From Nonomuraea lactucae (GTDB taxonomy: Bacteria; Actinomycetota; Actinomycetes; Streptosporangiales; Streptosporangiaceae), in assembly GCF_003313395.1 (NCBI RefSeq), contig NZ_QNFZ01000061.1:1-51984 (forward strand): a stretch of DNA of 51,984 nucleotides, written 5' to 3'. The notes beneath the pieces are model-generated. The model saw nothing but the letters and a program-made list of their open reading frames with translations. It was not told where the DNA came from and did no database searches. Shown in pieces: positions 42,886-51,602 of this stretch; within the stretch, counting starts at the first letter, position 1, and every line of letters begins with the position of its first letter. The position numbers were made by a program, and so were the translations under genes.

Positions 42886-44529
42886 TCACGCCTGCCCTCC
42901 TTTCCTCAGGAAGCCCCTGAGCCGGTCCAGTGACCAGGTGTTGATCACCTGCTCGGCCGTGAGCCAGCCGCGTTGCGCGGTGCCGATGCCGTATCTGAGG
43001 TGGGCCAGGTGCGGACGGCGTGGGCGTCGGTGTCGATCGCGAAGACGACGCCTGCGCGCTGCGCGATCCGTACCAGATCAGCCGACAGGTCGAGCCGGTC
43101 AGGAAGCGCGTTGATCTCCAGCGCGGTGCCGGTGCGGGCGCAGGCCTCGAACACCTCCGGCCAGTCGGCGTCGCCGGGCTCCCCCTTGCCGATGAGCCGG
43201 GTCGTCGGATGGTCGATGATGTTGACGTACAGGTCTCGCAGGTTTGGACGAGCCGCCTGGTCGTGTCGGCGCGTGAGGTCGATGTTGAGCTCGATGCCGT
43301 CCAGCAAGCGCATCCCGCCGAAGGCGCTGTCCAGCCGGTGCACCTGCTCCCGCTGCTCCAGCGCCTTGGCCTCGGTCATCCGCAGTATCTACAGGTTCGG
43401 CGCGTGGTCGGTGACGGCGTAGTACGCGTAATCCCGGGCCGCCGCGCCGGTGGCCATCTCCTCCAGGCTGGCCAGCCCGTCCGCGAGGTTGGTGTGGGTG
43501 TGCAGATCACCGCGGATGTCGGCGGTGGTGACGAGGCTGGGCAGCCGCCCCTCCAGCGCGGCCTCGATCTCTCCGCCGTACTCCCTTGGGGCGCGGGAAT
43601 CCACGGCAGGCCGAGCCGAGGGTGCACATCCTCCTCGTCAGCCGAGGCGATCCGGTCCCCGCTCGCCACGTCGAACAGCCCGTACTCCGACAGCTTGAGC
43701 CTCTTGTGCACGGCGATCTCCCGGGTGCGGATGTTGTGCGCCCGAGAGCCGGTGAAGTACTGCAACGCCGCGCCCCAGCCGTCCGGCGCACCACCCGCAG
43801 ATCGATCTGCAGGCCGGCGTCGGTCCTGACAGAGGCCTTGGTCTCGCCGCGCGCGACCACCTCGGCCACGACCGGCAGGCCCGCAAGCCTCGCCATCAGC
43901 GCCGCGGAGTCGGCGGCCGTGGCCAGGATGTCGACGTCGCCGATGGTGTCCCCTCATCCTGCGCAGGGGTCCTGCGTACGCGCAGCGCTCGCAGCCGGGC
44001 ACGGCCGACAGCGCGGCGACGATCTCCTCCGCCACGCCCATCGCGACGTCCAGGCGCACGCGCGCGCTGATCTTGTGCATCACGTCGATGCCGTGCAGCA
44101 GGTTCTCTTCGGGCTTGGCGCCGAAGCCGCGCAACCCCTGCAGCCGGCCCCCGCGGATTGCCGCCTGTCCTCGACGGAGCCGATGCCGGCCTCCTCGTAG
44201 AGGATCATCGCCTTCTTCGGGCCGAGCGAGGGGATGGTCGTCAGCAGCCGGACCCCTGCCGGCATCGTCTCTCTCAGCTCTTCCAGCTGGTGGATGGACC
44301 CGGTACGCACGTATTCGTCAATCTTGGCGGCGATCGACGTGCCGACGCCGGGTATCCGCCGCAGCCCGGCCAAGTGCAGGCCCGAGATGTCCTGCGCGTA
44401 CCCGTCCACGGACCTGGCCGCCTTCTCGTACACGCGGACCTTGAACGCGTCACCGCCGGTGATCGCGATCAGATCAGCGTACTCCTGCAGCAGCTCGGCC
44501 CACCATGTCGTTGCACCGCTGCATGGCAT
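42886..44529 (-). pseudogene. polX: PolX-type DNA polymerase/PHP protein, multiply broken
   Basis: The N-terminal helix-hairpin-helix part (LLQEYADLIAITGGDAFKVR, LRRIPGVGTSIAAKIDEYV) is lost into another frame near 44160. Polymerase parts survive in pieces: [60 protein letters not shown]. The PHP domain ([14 protein letters not shown]) meets an in-frame TAG at 43389 after TDHAPNL. Sequence downstream continues in frame (MTEAKALEQREQVHRL) but the middle of the PHP domain is missing. A final frameshift lies near 43005, followed by LRYGIGTAQRGWLTAEQV to 42886. Full PolX is about 570 residues. Confidence 0.85.
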
Positions 44530-44539
44530 AGCCGCCCGG

Positions 44540-45520
44540 TCACCCGACGATGATCAACGCTGTGCCTACGTAGACAGCGATGGACAGCAGGTCCTGCAAC
44601 ACCGTCGCAAGCGGCCCAGAACCGAAAGCGGGATCGCGGCCGAGGCGACTGAGCAGCCACGGCAGCCCCATGGCCAGCACCGAGGCCACCGAGCAGGCCG
44701 CGAACAGGGAGATGGCCGCCGTCAGCGCCACCCGCGCATCGCCGTAAAGCAGCGCGAACGGCAGGAAGGCGGCGGCCATGACCGTACCGATGATCAGCCC
44801 CGTGACGGCCTCGCCGCGGGCGAGCCGCCGGATCGACGCACCGACCGACAAGCCGCGCACCACGACCGCCTCGGTCTGCGTGCCGACGGCGTCGGCCAGG
44901 TAGACGACGCCGGGAAGGAAGAACGCCAGGGCGACGTTCGCGGCGAGCCGTTCCTCGAAGGTGGCCAGGATGCCTGTGGACGCCATCGCCCCGGCCAGCC
45001 CCAGCATCAGCCAGGGGATGCGGTGAGCGAAGCGTCTGGCCACCGGCTCTTCCGCGGCCGTCCTGGCCAGGCTCGACCCTCGCAGGTATCCGCCCAGCCG
45101 GGCCATGTCCTCGTCGTGCTCCTGGAGAAGGACCCGCAGCAGCCGGCGGCGGGGAACCAGTCCGACGAACCGTCCGGCTGGATCGACCACGGCCAGGCTG
45201 CTCTCGCCGTGCTGGACCGCGTGCCAGGCCGCCACCTCCTGGTCCACACCCGGCGCCACGATCGGCGGATCTCGGTCTGCCAGCTCGGCCAGGGTGGCGT
45301 CGCGGTCGGCGGCGAGTAGCCGCTCGATGCTCACCAGGCCGCGGAGCCGGCGGTCCCGGTCGTGGACCACGATGTCGGAGGCGCTGTCGTAGCGCGTGCC
45401 CGCCATCCGGCCCCATGCCTCGCCTGCGGTGGTCTCCAGGCGGAAAATGGGAACCGCGGTCACGGCGTGACCGCCCGCGGTGTCGGTGAACCGGGGCGGC
45501 GACAGTGGCTCTGTCAACAT
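44540..45520 (-). CDS. MgtE-like magnesium transporter with CBS domains
   Basis: A 326-residue membrane protein. The N-terminal half holds a CBS pair (SASDIVVHDRDRRLRGLVSI and SSLAVVDPAGRFVGLVPRRR). The C-terminal half has about five hydrophobic segments (WLMLGLAGAMASTGILATF, VALAFFLPGVVYLADAVGTQ, AVTGLIIGTVMAAAFLPFAL, ending LSIAVYVGTALIIVG). TEAVVVRG and the VGTQ motif are MgtE-like. It lacks the soluble N-terminal domain of full MgtE. Start ATG at 45520; Hsp20 lies upstream on the same strand. Probable Mg2+ transport; regulation unclear. Confidence 0.85.
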   Translation of the reverse strand: MLTEPLSPPRFTDTAGGHAVTAVPIFRLETTAGEAWGRMAGTRYDSASDIVVHDRDRRLRGLVSIERLLAADRDATLAELADRDPPIVAPGVDQEVAAWHAVQHGESSLAVVDPAGRFVGLVPRRRLLRVLLQEHDEDMARLGGYLRGSSLARTAAEEPVARRFAHRIPWLMLGLAGAMASTGILATFEERLAANVALAFFLPGVVYLADAVGTQTEAVVVRGLSVGASIRRLARGEAVTGLIIGTVMAAAFLPFALLYGDARVALTAAISLFAACSVASVLAMGLPWLLSRLGRDPAFGSGPLATVLQDLLSIAVYVGTALIIVG

Positions 45521-45574
45521 ACGGTCGCCTGCCTGCGCGGGGCCCGCCCGGGCGGAGCGGGCCCGAAGGGCTGA

Positions 45575-45982
45575 TCAGGGCTGGGTCTCGATCTGGATCC
45601 GCCTGCCCTCCTGCTTCTCCTCGGCGAGCTTGACGCTGATCTCGAGGATTCCCTTGTCGTAGACGGCGTGGATGTCCTGCTCGTCCACGCCCGGCGGCAG
45701 GGTGATGGAGCGTGAGAAGCTGCCGTACCGGAACTCCGTCCGGTGCTGCTCCTTGAGCTCCTCGCGGCGCTCGCCGTGGATGGTGAGGACGCCGTTGCGC
45801 ACCGTGATCTCCAGGTCCTTCTCCGGGTCGATGCCCGGCAGCTCGGCCCGCACGACGTAACGGCCGTCCTTGATGTAGTCCTCGAACCTGATCGGCTGCT
45901 GGGAGCGGACGGCCGGCCAGTCCAGCCAGTCGAACAGCTCTGGGAACAGGCCCCTGTGCTCCCGGCGTGCTGGCGTGCCCAT
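45575..45982 (-). CDS. small heat-shock protein, Hsp20/alpha-crystallin
   Basis: A 135-residue Hsp20. The alpha-crystallin domain spans about residues 38-130: RYVVRAELPGIDPEKDLEIT, VLTIHGERREELKEQHRTEF, YGSFSRSITLPPGVDEQDIH, KGILEISVKL. The N-terminal arm contains PELFDWLDWPAV, typical of actinobacterial HspX relatives. ATG 45982 follows GGAGG by five bases; GTG 45988 is an alternative. In mycobacteria HspX is a hallmark DosR-regulated chaperone. It is divergent from the Rv1733c-like gene with a 15-bp dyad between. Confidence 0.95.
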   Translation of the reverse strand: MGTPARREHRGLFPELFDWLDWPAVRSQQPIRFEDYIKDGRYVVRAELPGIDPEKDLEITVRNGVLTIHGERREELKEQHRTEFRYGSFSRSITLPPGVDEQDIHAVYDKGILEISVKLAEEKQEGRRIQIETQP

Positions 45983-46065
45983 GTGCACCTCCGTAGGTTT
46001 TCGGAGTCTCCTTGCTCTTCAATCCCAGACCCGGGCACGTGTTCCGCGCAGGGGCGGAGGTCCTC

Positions 46066-46080
46066 AAGGCCCAGGGCCTT
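46066..46080. promoter_or_regulatory. dyad between Hsp20 and Rv1733c-like genes
   Basis: AAGGCCC-A-GGGCCTT is a perfect 15-bp inverted repeat in the divergent Hsp20/Rv1733c-like interval, about 85 bases from the Hsp20 start. GGGCCC follows at 46082. It could be a regulator site; it does not match the mycobacterial DosR box. Confidence 0.4.
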
Positions 46081-46270
46081 TGGGCCCACCGTGAGTGCCA
46101 CTCCATCCGAGCTACTGCCTGCAAGCCGTACGCCCCTGTCGAGTTCGCCGTCGCCGCCGCAGGGTGGAACGAACCAGACAGGGGAGGTGCATCACGCGAG
46201 TTGACCCTTCGCGTGCGACGGTACCGGCTCGATCAACCCACTGCGGCGTCGCAGCGAGCGGCTGGAGACA

Positions 46271-46768
46271 TTGGGTGTGCTGGTGGCGTTGGCTATGTTC
46301 TTGCTCAGCATCTGGCCTGTGGCCGTCGCGGGAAGGCTGGCCTACGAGGGCGGGCTGTATTCCGAGCGAACAGGTCCGGGCATCCGCCAGCCGGTGACGG
46401 CGACGCTCGTGCAGGACACGCCGGACACCGAGTTCATCGGAGAAGCACGGGCTGCGGCACAGTGGGACACTCCAGTGGGTCGGCTCGTGACGGACCAGGT
46501 GGCCGCACCGGCGGAGGCGAAGGCGGGCACGCCGATGATCGTGTGGCTCGACGGCGCGGGTGAGAGGACCAAGCCGCCGGCGGATCGCGCGGAGACTCTG
46601 GCGGGGGGCATTACCGTGGGTTTCCTGGTCATGGCCGGCGCCGCGGTTGTGCTGATCATCGGCCTGCAGGGGTTCAGGAGGTTGCTCGATCGAAGCCGCT
46701 ACGCCGCGTGGGAGACCTCCTGGGTGCACGCGTGCGATCGATGGCGCCGTGCCGGACCCGGCGGTTAG
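46271..46768 (+). CDS. Rv1733c-like two-TM membrane protein
   Basis: A 165-residue protein with TM1 at about residues 2-20 (VLVALAMFLLSIWPVAVAGR) and TM2 at about 113-133 (ITVGFLVMAGAAVVLIIGLQ), then a short basic tail with AAWETSWVHA. The loop between carries RQPVTATLVQD and TPMIVWLDGAGERTKPP, a pattern seen in Rv1733c, a DosR-regulated antigen (known). The TTG start at 46271 has GGAG close by. The family N-terminus continues upstream as NPLRRRSERLETLG without a start codon, and RVRRYRLDQ lies in another frame before it, so a frameshift near 46238 may have shortened it. Confidence 0.75.
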   Translation: MGVLVALAMFLLSIWPVAVAGRLAYEGGLYSERTGPGIRQPVTATLVQDTPDTEFIGEARAAAQWDTPVGRLVTDQVAAPAEAKAGTPMIVWLDGAGERTKPPADRAETLAGGITVGFLVMAGAAVVLIIGLQGFRRLLDRSRYAAWETSWVHACDRWRRAGPGG

Positions 46769-46829
46769 AGGACGGCTACCACGGATCTGCGGATCTGTGC
46801 CGGCGCGAGCGTGCCGGCGCAGCGTCCTC

Positions 46830-47033
46830 TCACCGTCCTCTTCCGCTCTCATGATGCTCGACGTGGGCGTCTGGCCCCGGGTACACGAGGGTCTCGTGGT
46901 CGTCGTCGAGCCAATGGACCACGTAGGGTGGTGTGCCGTCGTCATCGCGCACGGAGACAATGATGCCGACGCGACGTGATTCGCCCTGATGGGCACCCTC
47001 GACCACCAATCGGTCGCCGACTGCTGCCTTCAT
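46830..47033 (-). CDS. DUF1918 domain protein
   Basis: A 67-residue small protein consisting of one DUF1918 domain: AAVGDRLVVEGAHQGESRRV, GIIVSVRDDDGTPPYVVHWL, DDDHETLVYPGPDAHVEHHE. Start ATG at 47033. In M. tuberculosis the DUF1918 protein Rv0569 belongs to the DosR regulon; biochemical role unknown. It lies upstream of the ATPase/USP/Hsp20 set on the same strand. AGGTGCCATG precedes (GGAGGTGCC), a good ribosome site. Confidence 0.92.
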   Translation of the reverse strand: MKAAVGDRLVVEGAHQGESRRVGIIVSVRDDDGTPPYVVHWLDDDHETLVYPGPDAHVEHHESGRGR

Positions 47034-47054
47034 GGCACCTCCTGCTGCTCTCAG

Positions 47055-47503
47055 CTACGGCTCGCCTCGGTGGCCGGCGTCACGAGCTCGGTGCTCATCG
47101 GCGTCCAGCGGTCGGCGAGCTTCTTGGTGAGGGCGGCCATGGTCGTGTACTCCAAGTCGTCCAGGGGCAGCCGGTGCGGCTCGAACGGGCCGTGGCGACG
47201 GAAGTAGTCCATGGCCTCGTTCGCCTGCTGCCGAACCCGGTCGAACGCGGGGTCGGCGAACAGGTCGCGGGGGCCGATCAGCTTGCCGTCGTGGATCTGG
47301 AAGCCCAGGGCCACCGCGCGCGGCGGGCCGTCGAAGCGTGACGGGTGCGCGTGGCCGCCCGCGACCGGCATGAGCGGTGCGTGGTGCGAGCCGCGCATGC
47401 AGCCGGCCACCGCATAGGCGAGGGTGAACGGCTCCAGCACCTCGCCGACGGCCGGCAGCCCGGACTGGCAGCGGACGATCATCACCGGGATGAGGGGTGT
47501 CAT
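47055..47503 (-). pseudogene. fructose-1,6-bisphosphatase (class V type), C-terminal fragment
   Basis: The 149 residues read TPLIPVMIVRCQSGLPAVGE, VLEPFTLAYAVAGCMRGSHH, APLMPVAGGHAHPSRFDGPP and GFQIHDGKLIGPRDLFADPA, the C-terminal half of archaeal-type FBP aldolase/phosphatase proteins. About 220 N-terminal residues are missing. The ATG at 47503 directly abuts the TGA of the ABC permease, so the fragment is now read as the last gene of that operon. It lacks the N-terminal metal-binding residues of the family and is probably inactive. Confidence 0.75.
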
Positions 47504-49093
47504 TCAGGTTCCGATCAGGTCGCGGCGGGCAAAGGCAGTCGTCCCGGCGGTGGCGAGGGTCAGCGCGAGAGCGGTCAGCCACAGCAGAGGCACGGCATCC
47601 AACTCCCCGCCGGGCATCTGCGGCAGATGGGCATAGGGAGAAACCCGTTGCAGCCACTCCGGCAGCCGAAGCACCTCACCGAGCTGTCCCAGGAGCGCGA
47701 AGGCCACCAGCGCGGCCCAGGCCAGGGCGGTCAGCTGGGGGAGCGCGCCGTACAGCAGCATGGCCAGCCCCGCGGTCACCCAGACGGCGGGTACCTGCAC
47801 CCAAACGGCCCCGAGGAGGCGGACGACCTGCCTACCGATGTCACTTGCGCGTGTTCCGTGAGCGAGCCCCTCGGTCAGTCCGCCGACGGAGAGGATCATC
47901 GCCGCGCCGCCGAAGGCCATGATCAGGTGGCTGAGCGTCCACTGGCGTCGTGGCACCGCCGCAGCCAGCACTGGCTCGGCGCGCGAGGTGGCCTCCTCTG
48001 CCTGCAACCGCAGGACGGCCTGGACGGCGTAGCCGCCCGCGACCAGGCCGAGCAGTCCAGTCTGAGCAGCCAGGAACGTGTCGATCAGCGCCTGCGCGCC
48101 GCCCAACCGCTGCAGGATCTGCGCGAGCTGGGCGTTGTCGCGCAGGATCTCTCCCACGCTTTGGGCCAGCGCGCCGAACAGCCCCCCCGCCACGGCGAAC
48201 CCAGCGCTCCAGGCCAGAAGCGAGCCGCGGTGCAACCGCCAGGCGAGCGCCAGCGGGCTGTTCAGGTACGGCGGGGCAGCTGCGGGACCGGCCCGGGACG
48301 GCAGCACCCCGGAACCCAGGTCGCGCCGGCGGGCGAGCGCGGCGGCGATCGCACCGAGGAGCAAGGCGACCAGGACCGTCAGGCCGATCACCCACCACCG
48401 GTCGCCGGCGAACGCGCGCACCCGCTGTGCCCAGCCCAACGGCGAGATCCACGACAGCGCCTCGATTCCGGCGGCGTCGCCACCGGCTCGCAGCAGGAAG
48501 GCCAGCCCGAGAACCGCCACGGCGAGAGCGTTGGCGCTTTTGGCGTGCTCGGTCAGCTGGGAGGTGACCGCGGCGACGGCGGTGAAGACCCAGCCGGTGG
48601 CGGCGATGGCGAGCCCGAAAGCAAGCGCGCTAGCTACTGGCAAGCCTAGCTCGGTCAGCGCCGCCGTCAGCAGCAGGGCGATCAGCAGGTTGGCGCCCGC
48701 GGCGACGATGATCGCCGCGGCCGGGATCGCCTGGCGGCCGACCGGGCACGCCCCGATCAGCTCGGCCCGTCCGCTCTCCTCCTCTGCGCGGGTGTGCCGG
48801 GTGACAGTGAAGAGGCTCATCAACGCGACCAGGACGGTGACCAGCGTGGTGGCGCGCCAGGCGGTCAGGCCGCCCACCGAGGTCGCGTCATACACCGGTC
48901 CAGTGAGCGCCTGGAGTGCGGGGGTGGAGCCGATGGTGACGCCGAGCGCGACCCGCTGCGCCATCCCCGGGTACAGCTCGGCGATGGCCGAGGCGGTGGC
49001 CGCGGTCATGCCGACGATGAGCAGGATCCATGCTGCGAGCAGGAGTCGATCGCGTCGCAGCGCCAGCCGTATCAGGGACAGGGTACCGGTCAT
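47504..49093 (-). CDS. ABC exporter permease
   Basis: A 529-residue integral membrane protein with about 12 hydrophobic segments, starting [20 protein letters not shown] and ending [20 protein letters not shown]. It is the duplicated permease type found in Streptomyces exporters annotated for polyketide or antibiotic resistance. ATG 49093 overlaps the ATPase stop (ATGA), so the pair is coupled. Conserved short motif [14 protein letters not shown] lies between segments 3 and 4. Together with the ATPase it would form a homodimeric or heteromeric efflux pump. Substrate unknown. Confidence 0.9.
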   Translation of the reverse strand: MTGTLSLIRLALRRDRLLLAAWILLIVGMTAATASAIAELYPGMAQRVALGVTIGSTPALQALTGPVYDATSVGGLTAWRATTLVTVLVALMSLFTVTRHTRAEEESGRAELIGACPVGRQAIPAAAIIVAAGANLLIALLLTAALTELGLPVASALAFGLAIAATGWVFTAVAAVTSQLTEHAKSANALAVAVLGLAFLLRAGGDAAGIEALSWISPLGWAQRVRAFAGDRWWVIGLTVLVALLLGAIAAALARRRDLGSGVLPSRAGPAAAPPYLNSPLALAWRLHRGSLLAWSAGFAVAGGLFGALAQSVGEILRDNAQLAQILQRLGGAQALIDTFLAAQTGLLGLVAGGYAVQAVLRLQAEEATSRAEPVLAAAVPRRQWTLSHLIMAFGGAAMILSVGGLTEGLAHGTRASDIGRQVVRLLGAVWVQVPAVWVTAGLAMLLYGALPQLTALAWAALVAFALLGQLGEVLRLPEWLQRVSPYAHLPQMPGGELDAVPLLWLTALALTLATAGTTAFARRDLIGT

Positions 49094-49974
49094 GGCGCGG
49101 CCTGGTAGTGACGCAGGAACAGCTCTTCCAGGGTCGGCGGTCGGCAGGTCAGGTTGCGCACGCCCGCGTCGCTGAGCGTGCGCAACACTTGTCCGAGCCG
49201 TGGGGGCTCGACCTCGAAGGTGACCCGCGTACCCTCGGCAACCAGGTTGTGCACGCCGGGCAGGTGGTCCGGGATCCGGTCGAGTTCGGCGGTGACCGTG
49301 TTCCTGGTCAGGTGCCGCAGCTGGGCCAGGGTGCCGCTTTCCACGATTCGGCCGGCGCGGATGATGCTCACTCGGTCGCACAGCGCTTCGACCTCGGACA
49401 GGATGTGGCTGGACAGCAGGACGGTCCGGCCGTTGCCGCGTTCGTCGTTGACGCACGCGCGGAAGGCGGTCTCCATGAGCGGGTCGAGGCCGGCGGTCGG
49501 TTCGTCGAGCAGCAGCAGTTCGACGTGGGAGGCCAGGGCGGCGATCAGGGCCACCTTCTGGCGGTTGCCTTTGGAGTAGGCGCGGCCCTTCTTGGTGGGA
49601 TCCAGGTCGAAACGCTCCAGCAGGGCCTGCTTGCGCTGCTGGTCCAGGCCCCCGCGCAACCGTCCGAGCAGGTCGATGGCCTCGCCACCGGACAGGGTCG
49701 GCCACAGGACGACGTCGCCGGGCACGTAAGCGAGCCTGCGGTGCAACTCGACCGAGTCACGCCACGGATGGCCGCCGAGGAGTTCGGCGTGGCCGGAGTC
49801 AGCGCGCAGCAGGCCGAGCAGAATGCGAAGAGCGGTGGTTTTGCCCGCGCCGTTGGGGCCGAGGAAGCCGTGCACCTCGCCGGCTTGCACGCTCAGATCG
49901 AGGCCGGCCAGGGCGCGGACGGTGCCGAAGGATTTGGTGAGGCCGCTGAGAAGCACGACAGGGTCGCCGGGCAT
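49090..49974 (-). CDS. ABC transporter ATP-binding protein
   Basis: A 294-residue nucleotide-binding subunit. Walker A is GPNGAGKTT (about residue 39), the Q-loop region follows, the signature is [11 protein letters not shown], Walker B is [12 protein letters not shown] and the switch His lies in SSHILSE. The C-terminal 80 residues form a DrrA-like accessory domain ending [14 protein letters not shown] 49974 follows GAGGGAGG. A -10-like TAATAT lies about 27 bases upstream (minus strand near 50005). No adjacent TetR repressor, which often accompanies this exporter type, is present in the window. Confidence 0.93.
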   Translation of the reverse strand: MPGDPVVLLSGLTKSFGTVRALAGLDLSVQAGEVHGFLGPNGAGKTTALRILLGLLRADSGHAELLGGHPWRDSVELHRRLAYVPGDVVLWPTLSGGEAIDLLGRLRGGLDQQRKQALLERFDLDPTKKGRAYSKGNRQKVALIAALASHVELLLLDEPTAGLDPLMETAFRACVNDERGNGRTVLLSSHILSEVEALCDRVSIIRAGRIVESGTLAQLRHLTRNTVTAELDRIPDHLPGVHNLVAEGTRVTFEVEPPRLGQVLRTLSDAGVRNLTCRPPTLEELFLRHYQAAP

Positions 49975-50409
49975 GGGCGCCTCCCTCGAGCCGGTCCGAT
50001 ATTACGTTGCCGACCAGGCTTCCCGGCGCTCCACCACTGACGTTAGCAGCGGCGGCTACGCTGCACCAGACGCTTCTTTCGCGAGCCCGCTACGACGATA
50101 GCGGTGGCGGCCGCCACCGCAATGTAGGGTTGCCGTCCGCAGAGATTCCTTGCGCCACAGGGAGGCGGGCATCAGGCGGATCATCGCCGCCAAGAGCCGG
50201 TGAGCGGAGGCGGAGGTGCGCGACCACCGTCGTCCTGGCCCGACGCCCGCGCCCGACCAGTGGCGGCTGGGCGCTCTCCTTGCGCATCTCCGGTCTGCTC
50301 ATCATCGTCCTCGCTGTCGCCGCGGGCATCGCCTACCGGCTCGACGTGGCCGCATCCGTCGTCTGCTGCGTGAGCACCTGGAGGAGAAGGGATACAGGCC
50401 ATGACCTGG
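49975..50409. other. intergenic region with 20-bp palindrome; no gene recognised
   Basis: It holds the ATPase promoter candidate (TAATAT on the minus strand near 50005) and the palindrome at 50101-50120. A plus-strand frame at about 50270-50423 would encode one hydrophobic segment (LRISGLLIIVLAVAAGIAYR) but has no proper start and no known family. Confidence 0.4.
50101..50120. promoter_or_regulatory. perfect 20-bp palindrome upstream of ABC exporter
   Basis: GCGGTGGCGGCCGCCACCGC is a perfect palindrome about 130 bases upstream of the ATPase start. It may be a regulator site or transcription-stopping hairpin. GC-rich context makes chance palindromes more likely. Confidence 0.4.
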
Positions 50410-50940
50410 TCAGGTTGGCGTAACCTCCTGGCGCGCCGAGGGAGGTGGGGTGGTCTCGTGTGGCACCACGACGTCGGCGGCGCGTTCGCTGACGCGCGGA
50501 TACAGCACCGCGATGGCCGGCACGGCCAGCGCGGCGCCGATCAGCTCGGCGGTCAGGAAAGCGCTTGTGGAGGCGGGGGCGATGACGGCGAAGGAATCGG
50601 TCAGCATGCGGGCCAGCGTGGCGGCAGGGTTGGCGAAGCTCGTGCTGCTGGTGAACCAGTAGGCGGCGCCGATGTAGGCAGCGGCCTCGCCGGATGTCAG
50701 CCCACTGAAGATGCGGTCGGCGAGCGTGACCACGGGGTTGAGGTGCGCCCCGGAGACCGGGCCCAGCGCGACGATGATGGCCACCAGTGCGGCGGCGGTG
50801 GCGGTGGAGTTCTGCAGCAGCTGCAACCCCACGTCGTGCGGGGAGAGCCGCTGCGCGGCGATGCCGGAGCCGACCACGGCGATCAGCAGCAGCGCGGTGC
50901 CGAGGAACTCGGCCAGCGCCCGGCGGGCCAGACCCTTCAT
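50410..50940 (-). pseudogene. aquaglyceroporin (arsenite channel type) with internal deletion
   Basis: The 176-residue frame holds the first NPA-type loop (SGAHLNPVVTLADRIF) and the second (SSTSFANPAATLARM), both characteristic of the MIP family. MIP channels need about 230-250 residues and six membrane segments. Here the sequence jumps from the start of segment 3 (GLTSGEAAAYIGA) to the middle of segment 5 (AYWFTSSTSFANP), about 65 residues missing in frame. A shared AYIGA motif at the join suggests recombination between short repeats. ATG 50940 overlaps the ArsC stop. In ars operons such channels export arsenite. Confidence 0.75.
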
Positions 50941-51602
50941 GGCGCAGCGCCGGCGGCCGGGACGCCGAGCTCGGCCAGAAGCGCCCGCACGCGGCGTTCG
51001 ATCTCGTCGCGGATCGGGCGCACGTCCTCCACGGATTTGCCGGCCGGGTCGTCCAGCTCCCAGTCCAGATAGCGCTTGCCGGGGAAGATCGGGCAGGCGT
51101 CGCCGCAGCCCATCGTGACCACGACGTCCGCGGCCCGGACGATCTCGTCGGTCCAGGGTTTGGGGTACTCGCGGGAGATGTCGATGCCGCGCTCGGCCAT
51201 CGCGGCGACCGCGGCGGAGTTGATCTCGGCGGCGAACTCCGACCCGCCCGACCAGCCCACGGCGTGCTCGCCGGCCAGGGCGGAGAACAAGCCGAGCGCC
51301 ATCTGCGAACGCCCGGCGTTGTGCACGCACAGGAACAGCACGATCGGCCGCCCGTCGCCCTTACCCTCGACCCGGGCCAGGGCCTGCAGGCGCTGGCGGG
51401 CGAACCGCTCGGCCAGCAGCGGCAGGAAGATGGCGATGGCGGCCTTGCTGGCGAACTGGTCGTAGCTGGTGTGCAAGAAGCGTTCGATGGTCTCGGTCCC
51501 GAACGTGCCGGCGAACTCGTCGGTCAGCCGGCGGGCGGCGGTGGTCAGGGCGAGCTGCTGGTCTATGGTCAGATCCGGGTGGGGATGGCTGGCGTACGTC
51601 AT
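50937..51602 (-). CDS. arsC: arsenate reductase/mycothiol transferase-type phosphatase fold, with N-terminal helical domain
   Basis: A 221-residue ArsC. Residues 1-80 form a helical domain (IDQQLALTTAARRLTDEFAG, IERFLHTSYDQFASKAAIAI) found in mycobacterial ArsC proteins. The low-molecular-weight phosphatase domain follows: P-loop LFLCVHNAGRSQMA (Cys-X5-Arg), GCGDACPIFPGKRYLDWELD and DDPAGK. Such proteins reduce arsenate with mycothiol. ATG 51602 overlaps the upstream phosphatase stop (ATGA), and its stop overlaps the aquaporin start. Confidence 0.92.
   Translation of the reverse strand: MTYASHPHPDLTIDQQLALTTAARRLTDEFAGTFGTETIERFLHTSYDQFASKAAIAIFLPLLAERFARQRLQALARVEGKGDGRPIVLFLCVHNAGRSQMALGLFSALAGEHAVGWSGGSEFAAEINSAAVAAMAERGIDISREYPKPWTDEIVRAADVVVTMGCGDACPIFPGKRYLDWELDDPAGKSVEDVRPIRDEIERRVRALLAELGVPAAGAAP

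Noticed and set aside
50270-50423. Possible small membrane protein
   Set aside because: One hydrophobic stretch without a credible start or ribosome site; better explained as chance.
33059-50940. Treating all frameshifts and deletions as certain biology
   Set aside because: Sequencing or assembly error in GC-rich DNA could produce several of them. I therefore flag reads as the decisive check rather than claim fixed mutations.
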